DNA of 64,000 nucleotides from Virgibacillus_P tibetensis (GCF_036026595.1 NZ_JARZFX010000001.1:682001-746000); one strand, 5' to 3'; shown: positions 7,858-17,211, numbered from the stretch's first letter. Numbers and translations are program-made. The notes: a model not told the origin generated them from the letters alone.

Positions 7858-8817
7858 TTATCTGCTACCTTTAATATATGGTACACCATTTGCTTTAGGA
7901 GCTTCTGCGCGGCCGATGAAGCCAGCTAAAGCAAGTATGGTTAATACATATGGAGCAATTAATAAAAATACCTGTGGTACATCAGCAAGAAGCGGAATGC
8001 CACCACCTATAACACTTAAGCTCTGTGCAAAACCAAAGAATAACGCAGCTCCCATAGCACCTAAAGGATGCCATTTTCCAAATATGACTGCTGCTAAAGC
8101 CATAAAGCCCTGGCCAACAATCGTCGCATGCGAGAAGTTCATAGCAATGGTAAGTGCAAATACGGAACCACCCAAGCCACCCATTGCTCCCGAGATAATA
8201 ACTGCTATATAACGCATTCTATATACATTAATTCCATTTGTATCTGCTGCCATAGGGTGCTCTCCAACTGCTCGCAGACGAAGCCCAAATGGGGTTTTAT
8301 AAAGCACGTACCATGCTACAAATGCCAAGATGATTGCAAGGTAGGAAGTTAAATAGATATTTTGGAAAAATATCCTCCCAATAACAGGTATGTCTGACAG
8401 AAAGCGAATATCTGTTGTGTAGAATGGTTGTGTAACCATATCTGTTTGTCCTTTTCCATACCATTGTTTTGTCAGGAAAACACCTAATCCAAGTGCCAAA
8501 AAGTTAATTGCTACCCCACTTACTACCTGATCAGCTCGAAATGATACGGCAGCTATTGCATGAATTATAGCGAATATAGCTGAGACAAGCATAGCAACCA
8601 GAATGGACACCCATGGAGTCCATATGCCAAATACGTCAGAAAATGTAAGGTTAAATACAATACCGACAAATGCCCCCATGACCATAAGCCCTTCTAAACC
8701 AATGTTTACAACTCCAGATCGCTCACTGAATACTCCGCCTAACGCTGTAAAGATTAAAGGTGCCGAAAAGAAAAGGGCTGGTGGAATAATCGATTGTAAC
8801 AGATCAATAAATCCCAT
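7858..8817 (-). CDS. nupQ: Nucleoside ABC transporter permease (NupQ-like)
   Basis: 319-residue inner-membrane permease with about eight to nine hydrophobic helices, of the BPD_transp_2 family (contains NIGLEGLMVMGA, a family hallmark). With NupP it should form the translocation channel of a BMP-type importer. Its ATG directly follows the nupP stop (TAA then ATG), so it is coupled. B. subtilis NupNOPQ (YufNOPQ) imports guanosine and other nucleosides; that substrate is assumed by homology. The gene is the last in its operon, ahead of a strong terminator. Confidence 0.88.
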   Translation of the reverse strand: MGFIDLLQSIIPPALFFSAPLIFTALGGVFSERSGVVNIGLEGLMVMGAFVGIVFNLTFSDVFGIWTPWVSILVAMLVSAIFAIIHAIAAVSFRADQVVSGVAINFLALGLGVFLTKQWYGKGQTDMVTQPFYTTDIRFLSDIPVIGRIFFQNIYLTSYLAIILAFVAWYVLYKTPFGLRLRAVGEHPMAADTNGINVYRMRYIAVIISGAMGGLGGSVFALTIAMNFSHATIVGQGFMALAAVIFGKWHPLGAMGAALFFGFAQSLSVIGGGIPLLADVPQVFLLIAPYVLTILALAGFIGRAEAPKANGVPYIKGSR

Positions 8818-9864
8818 TTATTTCTCCTCCTTTTTAAAGCGAAGTATTGTCCAACGAATGATATAACTCGATGCAACGGAGAATATAATTAGTGCAATTA
8901 TAATATCTACTAACTCATTTGGTACACCAGCTTCGGTAGGCATATTTAATGCCCCTACTTTTAAAGTCCCAAAGAGAAATGCTGCAAGAACAACACCAAT
9001 AGCTGTATTTGCACCTAGAAGCGCAACAGCAATACCATCAAAACCTAAATTAGTGAAGCCAGAGCTCACAGACATGCCACCATATGTTCCTAATCCTTCC
9101 ATGGAGCCTGCAAGTCCTGCAAATACGCCGGAAATAACCATGGCTAAAATGATATTCCTTTTAACATTCATACCCGCGTATTTAGAAGCATGCCTATTGA
9201 ATCCTACTGATTTTAGTTCGTACCCAACTGTAGTACGCTCTATAATGAACCACATAATTACTGCTGCGAATAAAGCTATAAAAATACCATAATGAAGACG
9301 TGAGAAATAAGTTAAACCTTGCATCCAATCTGACGATAAAGAAGCGGTAGCTGCAATCTTTTCAGTTTTATCCTTGCTGTCAGACAAAACTCCTCTAATA
9401 ATTGCGTTTGCACTATACAAAGCTACGTAGTTTAGCATAATAGTTACAATAACTTCATGTACACCCAATCTTGCTTTTAAAATACCCGGAATGAATCCCC
9501 AGATTGCACCAGCTAATCCTGCAACTATTATTGCTAATGGCAAATGAATATACATTGGTGTATCTACCGTAATTCCAATCCATACAGCTGCCAGCCAACC
9601 CACAATTACTTGACCTTCTGCTCCAATATTGAACAAACCAGCACGAAAAGCAAACGCTACCGCAAGACCTGTTAGTATATATGGAGTTACCTGGCGCATC
9701 GTCTCACCAAAGAAATATAAATCACCAAAAGCCCCTTCCCAGAGAGCTGCATACCCATCTATGGGATTATAACCAAAAACAAGCATAATAATTGCCCCAG
9801 CAAATAGTCCAATAAAGACAGAGATCAGTGGAACCAGTATATTAAACATCTTATTTGAAGTCAT
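8818..9864 (-). CDS. nupP: Nucleoside ABC transporter permease (NupP-like)
   Basis: 348-residue polytopic permease, partner of NupQ. It has the BPD_transp_2 hallmark NIGAEGQVIVGWLAA near residue 75 and around nine membrane helices; the C-terminus is lysine-rich and cytoplasmic. It overlaps the nupO stop by one base (TAATG), with GGTGGAG upstream, so it is translated from the same message. Substrate assignment (nucleosides) follows the operon and the BMP lipoprotein. Confidence 0.88.
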   Translation of the reverse strand: MTSNKMFNILVPLISVFIGLFAGAIIMLVFGYNPIDGYAALWEGAFGDLYFFGETMRQVTPYILTGLAVAFAFRAGLFNIGAEGQVIVGWLAAVWIGITVDTPMYIHLPLAIIVAGLAGAIWGFIPGILKARLGVHEVIVTIMLNYVALYSANAIIRGVLSDSKDKTEKIAATASLSSDWMQGLTYFSRLHYGIFIALFAAVIMWFIIERTTVGYELKSVGFNRHASKYAGMNVKRNIILAMVISGVFAGLAGSMEGLGTYGGMSVSSGFTNLGFDGIAVALLGANTAIGVVLAAFLFGTLKVGALNMPTEAGVPNELVDIIIALIIFSVASSYIIRWTILRFKKEEK

Positions 9865-11390
9865 TACTCTCCACCTGCCTTTTCTTTCTTGCTACCAGCC
9901 ATTAATAAACCTAATTCCTTTTCATCCGTATCTTCAGGTTTGATATCAGCAACAATCTTACCGTCAAAAATAACAGCAATTCGATCACTGATATCCAAAA
10001 TTTCATCTAATTCAAAAGAAATCAGCAATACTGCCTTGCCACTATCACGCTCTTCTATTAATTTGTTGTGAATAAATTCGATAGCACCAACATCTAATCC
10101 CCTTGTTGGTTGTGCAGCAATTAATAGATCCGGAGAGCGGTCAACTTCCCTTGCTATAATGGCTTTTTGTTGATTTCCACCAGAAAGCGATCGTGCTTTT
10201 GTCAGAACACCTGGTGTCCTGACGTCATATTCATCAATCAATTTAGACGCTTTTTGATAGATCTCTTTATAATTAAGCACCTTATTTTTCGATTGTGGTT
10301 TTTGATAATACGTTTGTAGGACCATATTTTCACCTATCGGGAAATCTAAAACCAAACCAAATTTATGTCTGTCCTGCGGAATATGACCTACACCGCTTTC
10401 TGTAACTTTACGAGGTGCAAGATTTGTAATATTTTTATCATTTAATTTGATGGTGCCGGAATCCGTTTTCGTTAAGCCCGTGATAGCTTCAATTAATTCA
10501 GATTGTCCATTCCCATCTATCCCTGCAATACCAAGAATCTCACCAGCACGCAAATCGAGATTTAAACCTTTTACCATATCTACCTTTCTTGTATCTTTTA
10601 CAACGAGATTTTCTATTTTAAGAACTGTGTGCTTCGGTTCCGCCGGTGTTTTCTCTGTATTAAAGTTTACGTCTCTTCCTACCATTAAGGAGGCTAATTC
10701 CGTTACTGTAGTTTCTGATATTTCTACCGTACCAATGCCCTTTCCTTTGCGGATGACTGTGCAGCGGTCACATGCCTTCATAATTTCTTTCAATTTATGC
10801 GTTATAAGAATAATAGATTTTCCTTCTGCAATTAACGAGTTCATAATTTCCATAAGCTCGTTGATTTCCTGTGGAGTTAATACTGCAGTTGGTTCATCTA
10901 ATATTAATACTTCCGCACCCCTATACAACGTTTTCAAAATCTCAACGCGTTGTTGCATGCCTACAGAAATATCACTGATTTTAGCACTAGCATCTACTCG
11001 AAGTCCATATTTATCAGATAATTCCTGAACTTCTTTTTCTGCCTTTTTAATATCAATTCTTCCTTTTTTGGTAGGTTCACTACCGAGAATGATATTTTGT
11101 GTTACTGTAAATGGTTCCACTAGCATAAAGTGCTGGTGAACCATCCCGATACCCAAGTCATTTGCAGCATTTGGATCCGTTATGTTTACTTTATCACCTT
11201 TAACACGTATTTCTCCTTTTTCTGGCTGATATAAGCCGAAAAGAACATTCATCAATGTAGATTTTCCAGCACCGTTTTCACCTAATAACGCATGTATTTC
11301 CCCTTTTTTCACTTGAATTGTTATATTATCATTTGCAACAATTCCAGGAAATTCCTTGCGTATGTTTAACATTTCAATTACATAATCCAT
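9864..11390 (-). CDS. nupO: Nucleoside ABC transporter ATP-binding protein (NupO-like)
   Basis: 508 residues containing two fused ABC cassettes. The first has Walker A GENGAGKS (37-44), signature ISVGMQQR and Walker B LILDEPT. The second has a degenerate Walker A region (GIDGNGQSE) but an intact signature LSGGNQQ, as is usual in this family. It energises import through NupP/NupQ. I chose the ATG at 11390 because AAAGGAG lies 11 bases upstream; the GTG four codons earlier overlaps that Shine-Dalgarno. Preceded by the nupN terminator. Confidence 0.9.
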   Translation of the reverse strand: MDYVIEMLNIRKEFPGIVANDNITIQVKKGEIHALLGENGAGKSTLMNVLFGLYQPEKGEIRVKGDKVNITDPNAANDLGIGMVHQHFMLVEPFTVTQNIILGSEPTKKGRIDIKKAEKEVQELSDKYGLRVDASAKISDISVGMQQRVEILKTLYRGAEVLILDEPTAVLTPQEINELMEIMNSLIAEGKSIILITHKLKEIMKACDRCTVIRKGKGIGTVEISETTVTELASLMVGRDVNFNTEKTPAEPKHTVLKIENLVVKDTRKVDMVKGLNLDLRAGEILGIAGIDGNGQSELIEAITGLTKTDSGTIKLNDKNITNLAPRKVTESGVGHIPQDRHKFGLVLDFPIGENMVLQTYYQKPQSKNKVLNYKEIYQKASKLIDEYDVRTPGVLTKARSLSGGNQQKAIIAREVDRSPDLLIAAQPTRGLDVGAIEFIHNKLIEERDSGKAVLLISFELDEILDISDRIAVIFDGKIVADIKPEDTDEKELGLLMAGSKKEKAGGE

Positions 11391-11517
11391 ATCTATAGAC
11401 ACTCCTTTAATAAAAAGATGACTGTATGTTTCCTGATGTTATGAAAAATCGCCAAATGAAGAGGGCCGGAAATAAAGAGACTCTTCAGTTGGAGATTTTT
11501 CTGCTTCTAGTTTATAA

Positions 11518-11550
11518 GAATGAAAAAGGCTGGCCACACCAGCCTTTTCA
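11518..11550 (-). terminator. Intrinsic terminator/attenuator between nupN and nupO
   Basis: Ten-pair stem (11524-11533 with 11539-11548, 5-base loop) followed on the minus strand by a T-rich run. It sits right after the nupN stop and 130 bases before nupO, so it probably makes the binding protein more abundant than the transporter subunits, a common arrangement. Confidence 0.85.
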
Positions 11551-11561
11551 TCATTCTTTAT

Positions 11562-12671
11562 TTATAGTGAATCTACAAATGCATCTAATTCTTCATGTGT
11601 TTTAGGTACATCTATATCTCCATTAATAATTCTTTCTTTCCAATCATTAACAGTGGACAGGATCTCTTCAGTTAGTGCATCTTCATTTGTAGTTGCAATT
11701 GAAACACCATCATCCGTTAATCCAAATTCAACTATCTCTCCACCAGGAAACTCTCCATTCAGTCCCATATTACTTACTTCCTGCACAGATGTGTCAACAC
11801 GCTTAACCATGGAAGTTAGTGTTACATTATTATCGCCAATTTGACCTTCATCATGTTGGTCACGGTCAACGCCCACTACCCATACTTCACGGTCAGGATC
11901 GTTTTGCTTGATGTCTTTTGCTTGAGCAAATACTCCATTACCGGCGGCTCCAGCAGCATGATAAATAATATCTGCGCCATCATTATACATACGAGTTGCA
12001 ATTAGTTTTCCATCTGCGGCTGAACTAAAGTTACCTACGTATTGAGTATCTACTACAATAGCAGGGTTTACTGATTTAGCACCTGCAATAAATCCGGATT
12101 CGAATTTGTTGATTAGATCTGAATCAACGCCACCGACAAATCCTAATCTCTCAGTTTTTGACTTCATAGCTGCAGCTACACCAGCTAAGAAAGACCCTTC
12201 ATGTTCAGCGAATGTAATGCTAGCTACGTTTGGTACATCTACAACAGTATCTACGATAGCAAAATCTTTATCAGGATTTTGTTCTGCTATTTGAGTAATT
12301 GCATCTTCCAATAAGAAACCGATTCCAAAAACCAGGTCATAATCATTACGTACAAGTCTAGTCATGTTTGGTAAATAGTCTGATTCATCATCAGATTGAG
12401 CATAGTCAAATCCATCTGCTTTAGAAAGATCATGTTCTTCTCCCCAAGCTTGTAACCCTTCCCATGCTGATTGGTTGAATGACTTATCATCCACTCCACC
12501 TTCATCTGTAACCATAGCTACAGTGTACCCTGATTCTTCCCCTTCACTTGCTGCATTATCATCTGTTTCTCCATTGTCATCAGTATCATCTGAACCACCG
12601 CCACAGGCTGCTAAGACAATTCCAAGTGTTAGTAATAAAGCAAATAATAAAATAAATTTACGATTTTTCAA
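11562..12671 (-). CDS. nupN: BMP-family nucleoside-binding lipoprotein (NupN-like)
   Basis: 369 residues with a lipoprotein signal: hydrophobic residues 6-20 and lipobox LAAC with Cys23 as lipidation site. A short acidic linker (GSDDTDDNGETDDN) follows, then the Bmp/Med domain with AMVTDEGGVDDKSFNQSAW near residue 52, characteristic of purine-nucleoside-binding proteins such as PnrA/TmpC. It is the extracellular receptor for NupOPQ. The start codon is TTG with AGGGGGT upstream. The upstream neighbour encodes a GntR regulator, and an unusual leader separates them. Confidence 0.9.
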   Translation of the reverse strand: MKNRKFILLFALLLTLGIVLAACGGGSDDTDDNGETDDNAASEGEESGYTVAMVTDEGGVDDKSFNQSAWEGLQAWGEEHDLSKADGFDYAQSDDESDYLPNMTRLVRNDYDLVFGIGFLLEDAITQIAEQNPDKDFAIVDTVVDVPNVASITFAEHEGSFLAGVAAAMKSKTERLGFVGGVDSDLINKFESGFIAGAKSVNPAIVVDTQYVGNFSSAADGKLIATRMYNDGADIIYHAAGAAGNGVFAQAKDIKQNDPDREVWVVGVDRDQHDEGQIGDNNVTLTSMVKRVDTSVQEVSNMGLNGEFPGGEIVEFGLTDDGVSIATTNEDALTEEILSTVNDWKERIINGDIDVPKTHEELDAFVDSL

Positions 12672-12794
12672 TCTAAATACCCCCTATTTTGAAATATAAT
12701 AAAACGACTTCATTTATGGCTTACGACTTGTCTGCCAACTACCTGCGATCACCTCCCAAAAGTGGAAAATAACAATAAAGTTTCATGGGAACCC

Positions 12795-13520
12795 TTACAT
12801 TCGTTTCCTTAAAACATGAAAACTGAAGACCTCGGAACGAAAGTAATTGGCTGAATAGAGAACAGCTTCATCCTCAATGGTGTAATGCATTTGTTTCAGC
12901 AACAATAACGACTGTTCTGGATCGCAATTTAGAATATCATAAATTCGATCATGGTATCCAATAGGTTCAATATAGGTTACAGCATAAGCAATGCGCTTAT
13001 TCGCATGCGCTTCCATTAATTTAAATAATGAATCTTCTTTGTGAACTCGATCCAAAGGAATTAAATCCATAGGTGCTTTATCAATACAAAATACTACGGG
13101 AACATTGTCAGCTGTCCGAACGCGTTCAATTTTTACTAATTTATGTACCTTTGCAGGGGCGAATCTTTTTACTTCTTCGTCTGTCGGCTCAATAAATTCT
13201 GTAGTTAAATAGTTTGAACCTGCCTTTTTTCCTGATTGTTCAATCATTGAGGTCACGCTGCTCAGCTGCTCAATCCCGGAAGAAAAGATGGGTTTAGGGG
13301 TCACAAATGTGCCTACTCCATGCCTTCTGGTTACAACATTATCTTCCTCTAAAATCCGCAGTGCCTCTCTTAAAGTAGCACGTGAAACTCCAAGTAGCTT
13401 GGACAATTCAAATTCAGAAGGCAGCTTTTGCTTCTCTTTATATTTACCGTTTTCAATATCTCGCTTAATTTCATCTATAACCTGTAAATATAAATGCCTT
13501 GCATCTATTTTAATAGACAT
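12795..13520 (-). CDS. ymfC: GntR-family (HutC/UTRA) transcriptional regulator YmfC
   Basis: 241 residues. Residues about 5-75 form the GntR winged helix (KLPSEFELSKLLGVSRATLREAL), and the remainder is a UTRA effector domain typical of the HutC subfamily. It precedes the nup transporter in the same direction, so it may regulate nucleoside uptake; this is inferred from position only. GGGGG lies 7 bases before the ATG. An imperfect palindrome upstream of its own start is a candidate autoregulatory operator. Confidence 0.87.
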   Translation of the reverse strand: MSIKIDARHLYLQVIDEIKRDIENGKYKEKQKLPSEFELSKLLGVSRATLREALRILEEDNVVTRRHGVGTFVTPKPIFSSGIEQLSSVTSMIEQSGKKAGSNYLTTEFIEPTDEEVKRFAPAKVHKLVKIERVRTADNVPVVFCIDKAPMDLIPLDRVHKEDSLFKLMEAHANKRIAYAVTYIEPIGYHDRIYDILNCDPEQSLLLLKQMHYTIEDEAVLYSANYFRSEVFSFHVLRKRM

Positions 13521-13568
13521 GAAGAGTCCCCCTTTTACCTATATAAATATATTTCCACGCAAGAGATC

Positions 13569-13597
13569 TGACCTCTGACGTATGACACTTTAGGTCA
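13569..13597 (-). promoter_or_regulatory. Candidate GntR operator upstream of ymfC
   Basis: Inverted half-sites TGACCT (13569-13574) and AGGTCA (13592-13597) are separated by 17 bases. They lie just downstream of a -10-like TATATT (13603-13608, minus strand) whose -35 region is poor. The position suits repression at the transcription start, but the regulator and the motif are not proven to be linked. Confidence 0.35.
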
Positions 13598-13703
13598 TCA
13601 CAAATATACCATCTTTTTTAAAATAAATAAATAGATATAGGACAATTTCCTCAAAAACACTTCCAGATTAGTACATAATTAGACAAAATTTAAATACAAA
13701 TAA

Positions 13704-13746
13704 AAGCAAAAGACAGTATATCCTAATAAGTATATACTGTCTTTCT
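13704..13746 (-). terminator. Intrinsic terminator after spoIIIE
   Basis: Perfect 13-bp inverted repeat (13709-13721 with 13732-13744, 10-base loop) with a T-run following on the minus strand, immediately after the spoIIIE stop. Confidence 0.85.
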
Positions 13747-13752
13747 TATAAA

Positions 13753-16017
13753 TTAAGAAGTTCTTTCTTCGGTAGGCAGAGTAACTAGTACTGTTCTTGG
13801 TTTACTTCCCTCGTATGGCCCCACAATACCGCGATCTTCCATCGCATCGATTAATCGGGCTGCACGCGTATATCCTATCCGAAACCTTCGTTGCAGCATC
13901 GAAACACTTGCACTCTGCATTTCGGTGATTAGTTGTACAGCGTCATTATATAGTTCATCATCCACTTCTTCATTTATTTCATTCGTATCTTCAGGTATCA
14001 TTTCTTCTTGATAGGAAGCTTTTTGCTGTTCAATACAGTGGTCAACAACCCGTTCTACTTCTTCATCCGTTAAAAAAGCCCCTTGTACACGTGTTGGCTT
14101 AGAAGAACCTACAGGAAGGAAAAGCATGTCACCACGTCCCAGTAACTTCTCAGCACCACCAGAATCTAAAATTGTTCTTGAATCTATTTGGGATGAAACG
14201 CTGAAAGCTATTCTGGAAGGTATATTTGCTTTTATAACCCCTGTTATTACATCAACTGAAGGGCGCTGTGTAGCTATAATTAGATGAATTCCGGCTGCAC
14301 GCGCCATTTGTGCCAATCTAGTAATAGCATCTTCAACATCATTGGATGCGACCATCATTAAATCAGCTAACTCATCTACGATAACAACAATATATGGCAG
14401 ATTAGGCTGTGCTTCTTCTGTGGTCTGATTATATTTTCGAATATATTCATTATACCCTTCAATATTACGTGTACCTGTATCTGAAAATAGTTCATATCTT
14501 CTTTCCATTTCAGAAACAACTTTTTTTAATGCCCTTGATGCTTTCTTAGGGTCAGTTACAACAGGTGCGAGCAAATGTGGTATGCCATTATATACATTTA
14601 ATTCGACCTTCTTTGGATCAATCATCATCATCTTTACTTCATGAGGTTTTGTACGCATTAAGATAGTTGTTATTATTCCATTTACACACACACTCTTACC
14701 GCTACCCGTTGCGCCTGCAATAAGTAAATGTGGCATCTTATTAAGCTCGGCAACAATTGCATCCCCTGAAATGTCTCTGCCCAGGGCAAATAATAGTTTA
14801 GAAGATGGTCTATTCATCGTGTTATCCAATACTTCACGTAATGATACCATGGCAGTTTCCTGATTTGGAACTTCAATACCCACAGCAGATTTACCTGGAA
14901 TTGGTGCTTCTATACGAATGTCTTTTGCAGCTAATGCTAGAGCCAAATCATCATGCAAACTGACTATTTTACTAACTTTAACACCAGCTTCCGGGTACAC
15001 TTCATACTTCGTAACCGCTGGTCCGACATGTACTTTGGTAACCCTGGCTTTCACACCAAAACTATTAAAAGTTTTTTCCAGTTTTTTCACGGTTGCTTGA
15101 ATCTGTGACTTTTCATGTTGCTGTGAATTATGGGCCGGTTCTTCTAATAGATCAGGAGAAGGCAACACATATTCATAGTTCTCAGTTTCTATCATAGGCA
15201 TTGTATTTATCGAGTCACTTTCTTCTTCCGAATCAGAGGAGGGAGTAGTAACAAGTGCTTCTTCCTCAGGCTTACCGGTTGATGAATAGGCAATATCGGT
15301 AAAGTCTTGGATAACAGGCTCTTCATGCGCAGGCTCTTTGTCACTAGATTCACTCAGCTGATGATCTACTTCTACCCTATTGTTGGCTTTTTCAATTCTA
15401 GCTCTCTTCCATCGCGTAATAAGCTTATTAATAGAATTGGCTGTTCTTTTGCCAATCTTGGAAAACACATCCCCTAAAGAGAGTTCTGTCATAAATACAA
15501 ATCCTATCATAATAGAAAAGACTGCAACAATCTTTGCACCTACTAAGGAAAATAAATAATAACAAAAAGTAAAAATAAGTGCTCCGATCATTCCACCGCC
15601 CAGTTGAACAGCCGTTGCTTGTCCATCTAGGTAAAAAAAGAAGTTATCCCATGTAGCTCCAATGATGGATATATCAGAGGAAACCAGGAAGCGCTCAAAT
15701 GTTTGAATATGTGTCAATAGTAGCACACCAACAAATGCAATATAGAAACCGACTATCTTTCTATTTAAAAAATCTGGATAACGTCTTTTAACTAATAGAA
15801 TGAGACCAGTAATAAGTAGAAACAAAGAAGCAGTAAAATACCATATTCCTAAGAAAAAGCGAAATATATGTTCTAATCCACCCGGTATTGCACCATCACT
15901 AATAGCACTGGCTCCACTACCAAATATAGCCAGAAATATAAATAATAAGCCTAATAATTCAAACTTAAGCTGTTTTTTTAGTTTATTTTTGCTTTTTTTC
16001 CTTCTTTTTTTTGCCAT
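13753..16017 (-). CDS. spoIIIE: SpoIIIE/FtsK-type DNA translocase
   Basis: 754 residues. Four N-terminal membrane helices (about residues 15-185), an acidic linker, then the RecA-like motor with Walker A GATGSGKS near residue 435 and Walker B-type IVVIVDELADLMM, and a C-terminal winged-helix gamma domain (SMLQRRFRIGYTRAARLIDAM) that reads chromosome-orienting sequences. It pumps the chromosome into the forespore through the sporulation septum. The ATG at 16017 has GAGGTGG upstream and gives the basic MAKKRRKKSK start; an upstream in-frame ATG is unlikely. Position between ylzJ and ymfC favours SpoIIIE over SftA. Confidence 0.92.
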   Translation of the reverse strand: MAKKRRKKSKNKLKKQLKFELLGLLFIFLAIFGSGASAISDGAIPGGLEHIFRFFLGIWYFTASLFLLITGLILLVKRRYPDFLNRKIVGFYIAFVGVLLLTHIQTFERFLVSSDISIIGATWDNFFFYLDGQATAVQLGGGMIGALIFTFCYYLFSLVGAKIVAVFSIMIGFVFMTELSLGDVFSKIGKRTANSINKLITRWKRARIEKANNRVEVDHQLSESSDKEPAHEEPVIQDFTDIAYSSTGKPEEEALVTTPSSDSEEESDSINTMPMIETENYEYVLPSPDLLEEPAHNSQQHEKSQIQATVKKLEKTFNSFGVKARVTKVHVGPAVTKYEVYPEAGVKVSKIVSLHDDLALALAAKDIRIEAPIPGKSAVGIEVPNQETAMVSLREVLDNTMNRPSSKLLFALGRDISGDAIVAELNKMPHLLIAGATGSGKSVCVNGIITTILMRTKPHEVKMMMIDPKKVELNVYNGIPHLLAPVVTDPKKASRALKKVVSEMERRYELFSDTGTRNIEGYNEYIRKYNQTTEEAQPNLPYIVVIVDELADLMMVASNDVEDAITRLAQMARAAGIHLIIATQRPSVDVITGVIKANIPSRIAFSVSSQIDSRTILDSGGAEKLLGRGDMLFLPVGSSKPTRVQGAFLTDEEVERVVDHCIEQQKASYQEEMIPEDTNEINEEVDDELYNDAVQLITEMQSASVSMLQRRFRIGYTRAARLIDAMEDRGIVGPYEGSKPRTVLVTLPTEERTS

Positions 16018-16051
16018 TTTTTCCACCTCGATTGTATTGCCAAGTATACAT

Positions 16052-16089
16052 GAATAGTAAACCCCTGCCGTTAAAAAGGCAAGGGTTTC
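16052..16089 (-). terminator. Intrinsic terminator after ylzJ
   Basis: Stem 16059-16069 with 16078-16088 (10 of 11 pairs) with a short T-rich tail on the minus strand, about 60 bases after the ylzJ stop and before spoIIIE. Its core resembles the terminators at 34753 and 40331. Confidence 0.7.
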
Positions 16090-16150
16090 CAATTCAATAC
16101 AGTTGAACTTATTATATCATAAAAAGGATAATACGTTAGGGTATTTCTCT

Positions 16151-16357
16151 TTAGTTCAAAATTGTTCCAGGTAAATACGTATCGTCTAAAAAATCTTTAG
16201 GATCAGTTGATATCAGCTGTAACAGCTGATAGGATCCATCCGATGTCTGTTCTACGTACATTGTTCGCCCATTATAAGTTACACACTGTCTATTTGTCAG
16301 TGAGTCAGTTGATTGCGGGAAAATGTCTGCTTCAGATAAGGGTGTATATAATATCAT
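16151..16357 (-). CDS. ylzJ: YlzJ-like small protein
   Basis: 68-residue conserved protein of unknown function, the usual YlzJ length, with the family's N-terminal MILYTPL motif. It starts with ATG overlapping the tepA stop (ATGA), with AGGTG 5 bases upstream, so it is translationally coupled to tepA. The tepA-ylzJ-spoIIIE order is that of B. subtilis. No signal peptide or membrane segment is visible. Confidence 0.85.
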   Translation of the reverse strand: MILYTPLSEADIFPQSTDSLTNRQCVTYNGRTMYVEQTSDGSYQLLQLISTDPKDFLDDTYLPGTILN

Positions 16358-17088
16358 TGGATCACCTGGCTTTCTTCATTATTATCATTTCCTATTAAAT
16401 CATTTACCTTCTTCATTGCCTCTTTAACTCCTCCAACCCCATCAATCAATCCATATTCAACGGCATCGGGTCCTACTACATTTGTTCCAATATCCCTTGT
16501 TAAATTCCCTTTGGCAAACATTAGATCTTTAAATTTTTCTTCTTTAATATTAGAATGGTTTACGACAAAGTCAATTACCCTATCCTGCATTTTATCCAGA
16601 TACTCAAACGTTTGTGGCACTCCAATTACTAAGCCTGTTAAACGTACAGGGTGGATGGTCATTGTAGCACTTGGAACGATAAAAGAATAATCTGTCGCAA
16701 CCGCGATTGGTACTCCGATTGAGTGACCACCACCTAAGACAATAGAAACTGTCGGCTTAGAAATAGATGCTATCATTTCCGCCAAAGCGAGACCTGCCTC
16801 TACGTCTCCCCCTACTGTATTAAGTAAAATAATAAGACCTTCGATTTTTGGATTTTGTTCTATAGCTATTAGCTGAGGAAGCAAATGTTCATATTTTGTT
16901 GTTTTATTTTGTGGAGGTAATTGCACATGTCCTTCTACTTGTCCAATAATTGTTAGTACGTGAATATTTGAATCTGGGGCTTGTGGTATATTGGACTGAC
17001 CAAGCTGTTGAATTTTTTGCACTAAAGCAGATGGGTTTTGTTTGCCTTCTTGGTTCTGATCTTCTTTTTTCTCCGTATCTTTATTCAT
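16354..17088 (-). CDS. tepA: TepA, ClpP-like translocation-enhancing protease
   Basis: 244 residues with the ClpP/crotonase fold. The probable nucleophile is Ser123 in GGGHSIG, with His146 in TIHPVRL as the expected general base, and an oxyanion-type GGDVEAG segment near residue 93. TepA in B. subtilis is a cytosolic ClpP-like serine protease linked to protein secretion and spore outgrowth. The N-terminal 35 residues are charged and low in complexity. Directly upstream in the window is the dapA terminator: the rnjB gene found between dapA and tepA in B. subtilis is absent. Confidence 0.88.
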   Translation of the reverse strand: MNKDTEKKEDQNQEGKQNPSALVQKIQQLGQSNIPQAPDSNIHVLTIIGQVEGHVQLPPQNKTTKYEHLLPQLIAIEQNPKIEGLIILLNTVGGDVEAGLALAEMIASISKPTVSIVLGGGHSIGVPIAVATDYSFIVPSATMTIHPVRLTGLVIGVPQTFEYLDKMQDRVIDFVVNHSNIKEEKFKDLMFAKGNLTRDIGTNVVGPDAVEYGLIDGVGGVKEAMKKVNDLIGNDNNEESQVIQ

Positions 17089-17171
17089 TTACGAGCACTC
17101 CTTTTCCTGTTGCTTCATTCTATAAGTAGTATGAACGTAAATCGAAGGTAACATGCGAGAAATACTGGGAT

Positions 17172-17211
17172 AAAAATAAAGAATCGGCCAAAAAAGCCGA
17201 TTCTTTATTTT
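17172..17211 (-). terminator. Intrinsic terminator overlapping the dapA stop
   Basis: Perfect 16-bp inverted repeat (17173-17188 with 17196-17211, 7-base loop) that begins inside the last dapA codons, with T-rich sequence following on the minus strand. It ends the dpaA-dpaB-asd-dapG-dapA unit. Confidence 0.92.

Noticed and set aside
10447..11028. 193-codon plus-strand frame inside nupO
   Set aside because: Antisense to the conserved ABC cassettes; serine/isoleucine-rich shadow translation.
12672..12794. Purine riboswitch upstream of the nucleoside transporter
   Set aside because: I looked for the conserved purine aptamer loops and three-way junction and did not find them.
16111..16116. TATAAT on the minus strand upstream of spoIIIE
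   Set aside because: No acceptable -35 and a terminator hairpin lies between it and spoIIIE, so a promoter there would be self-defeating.
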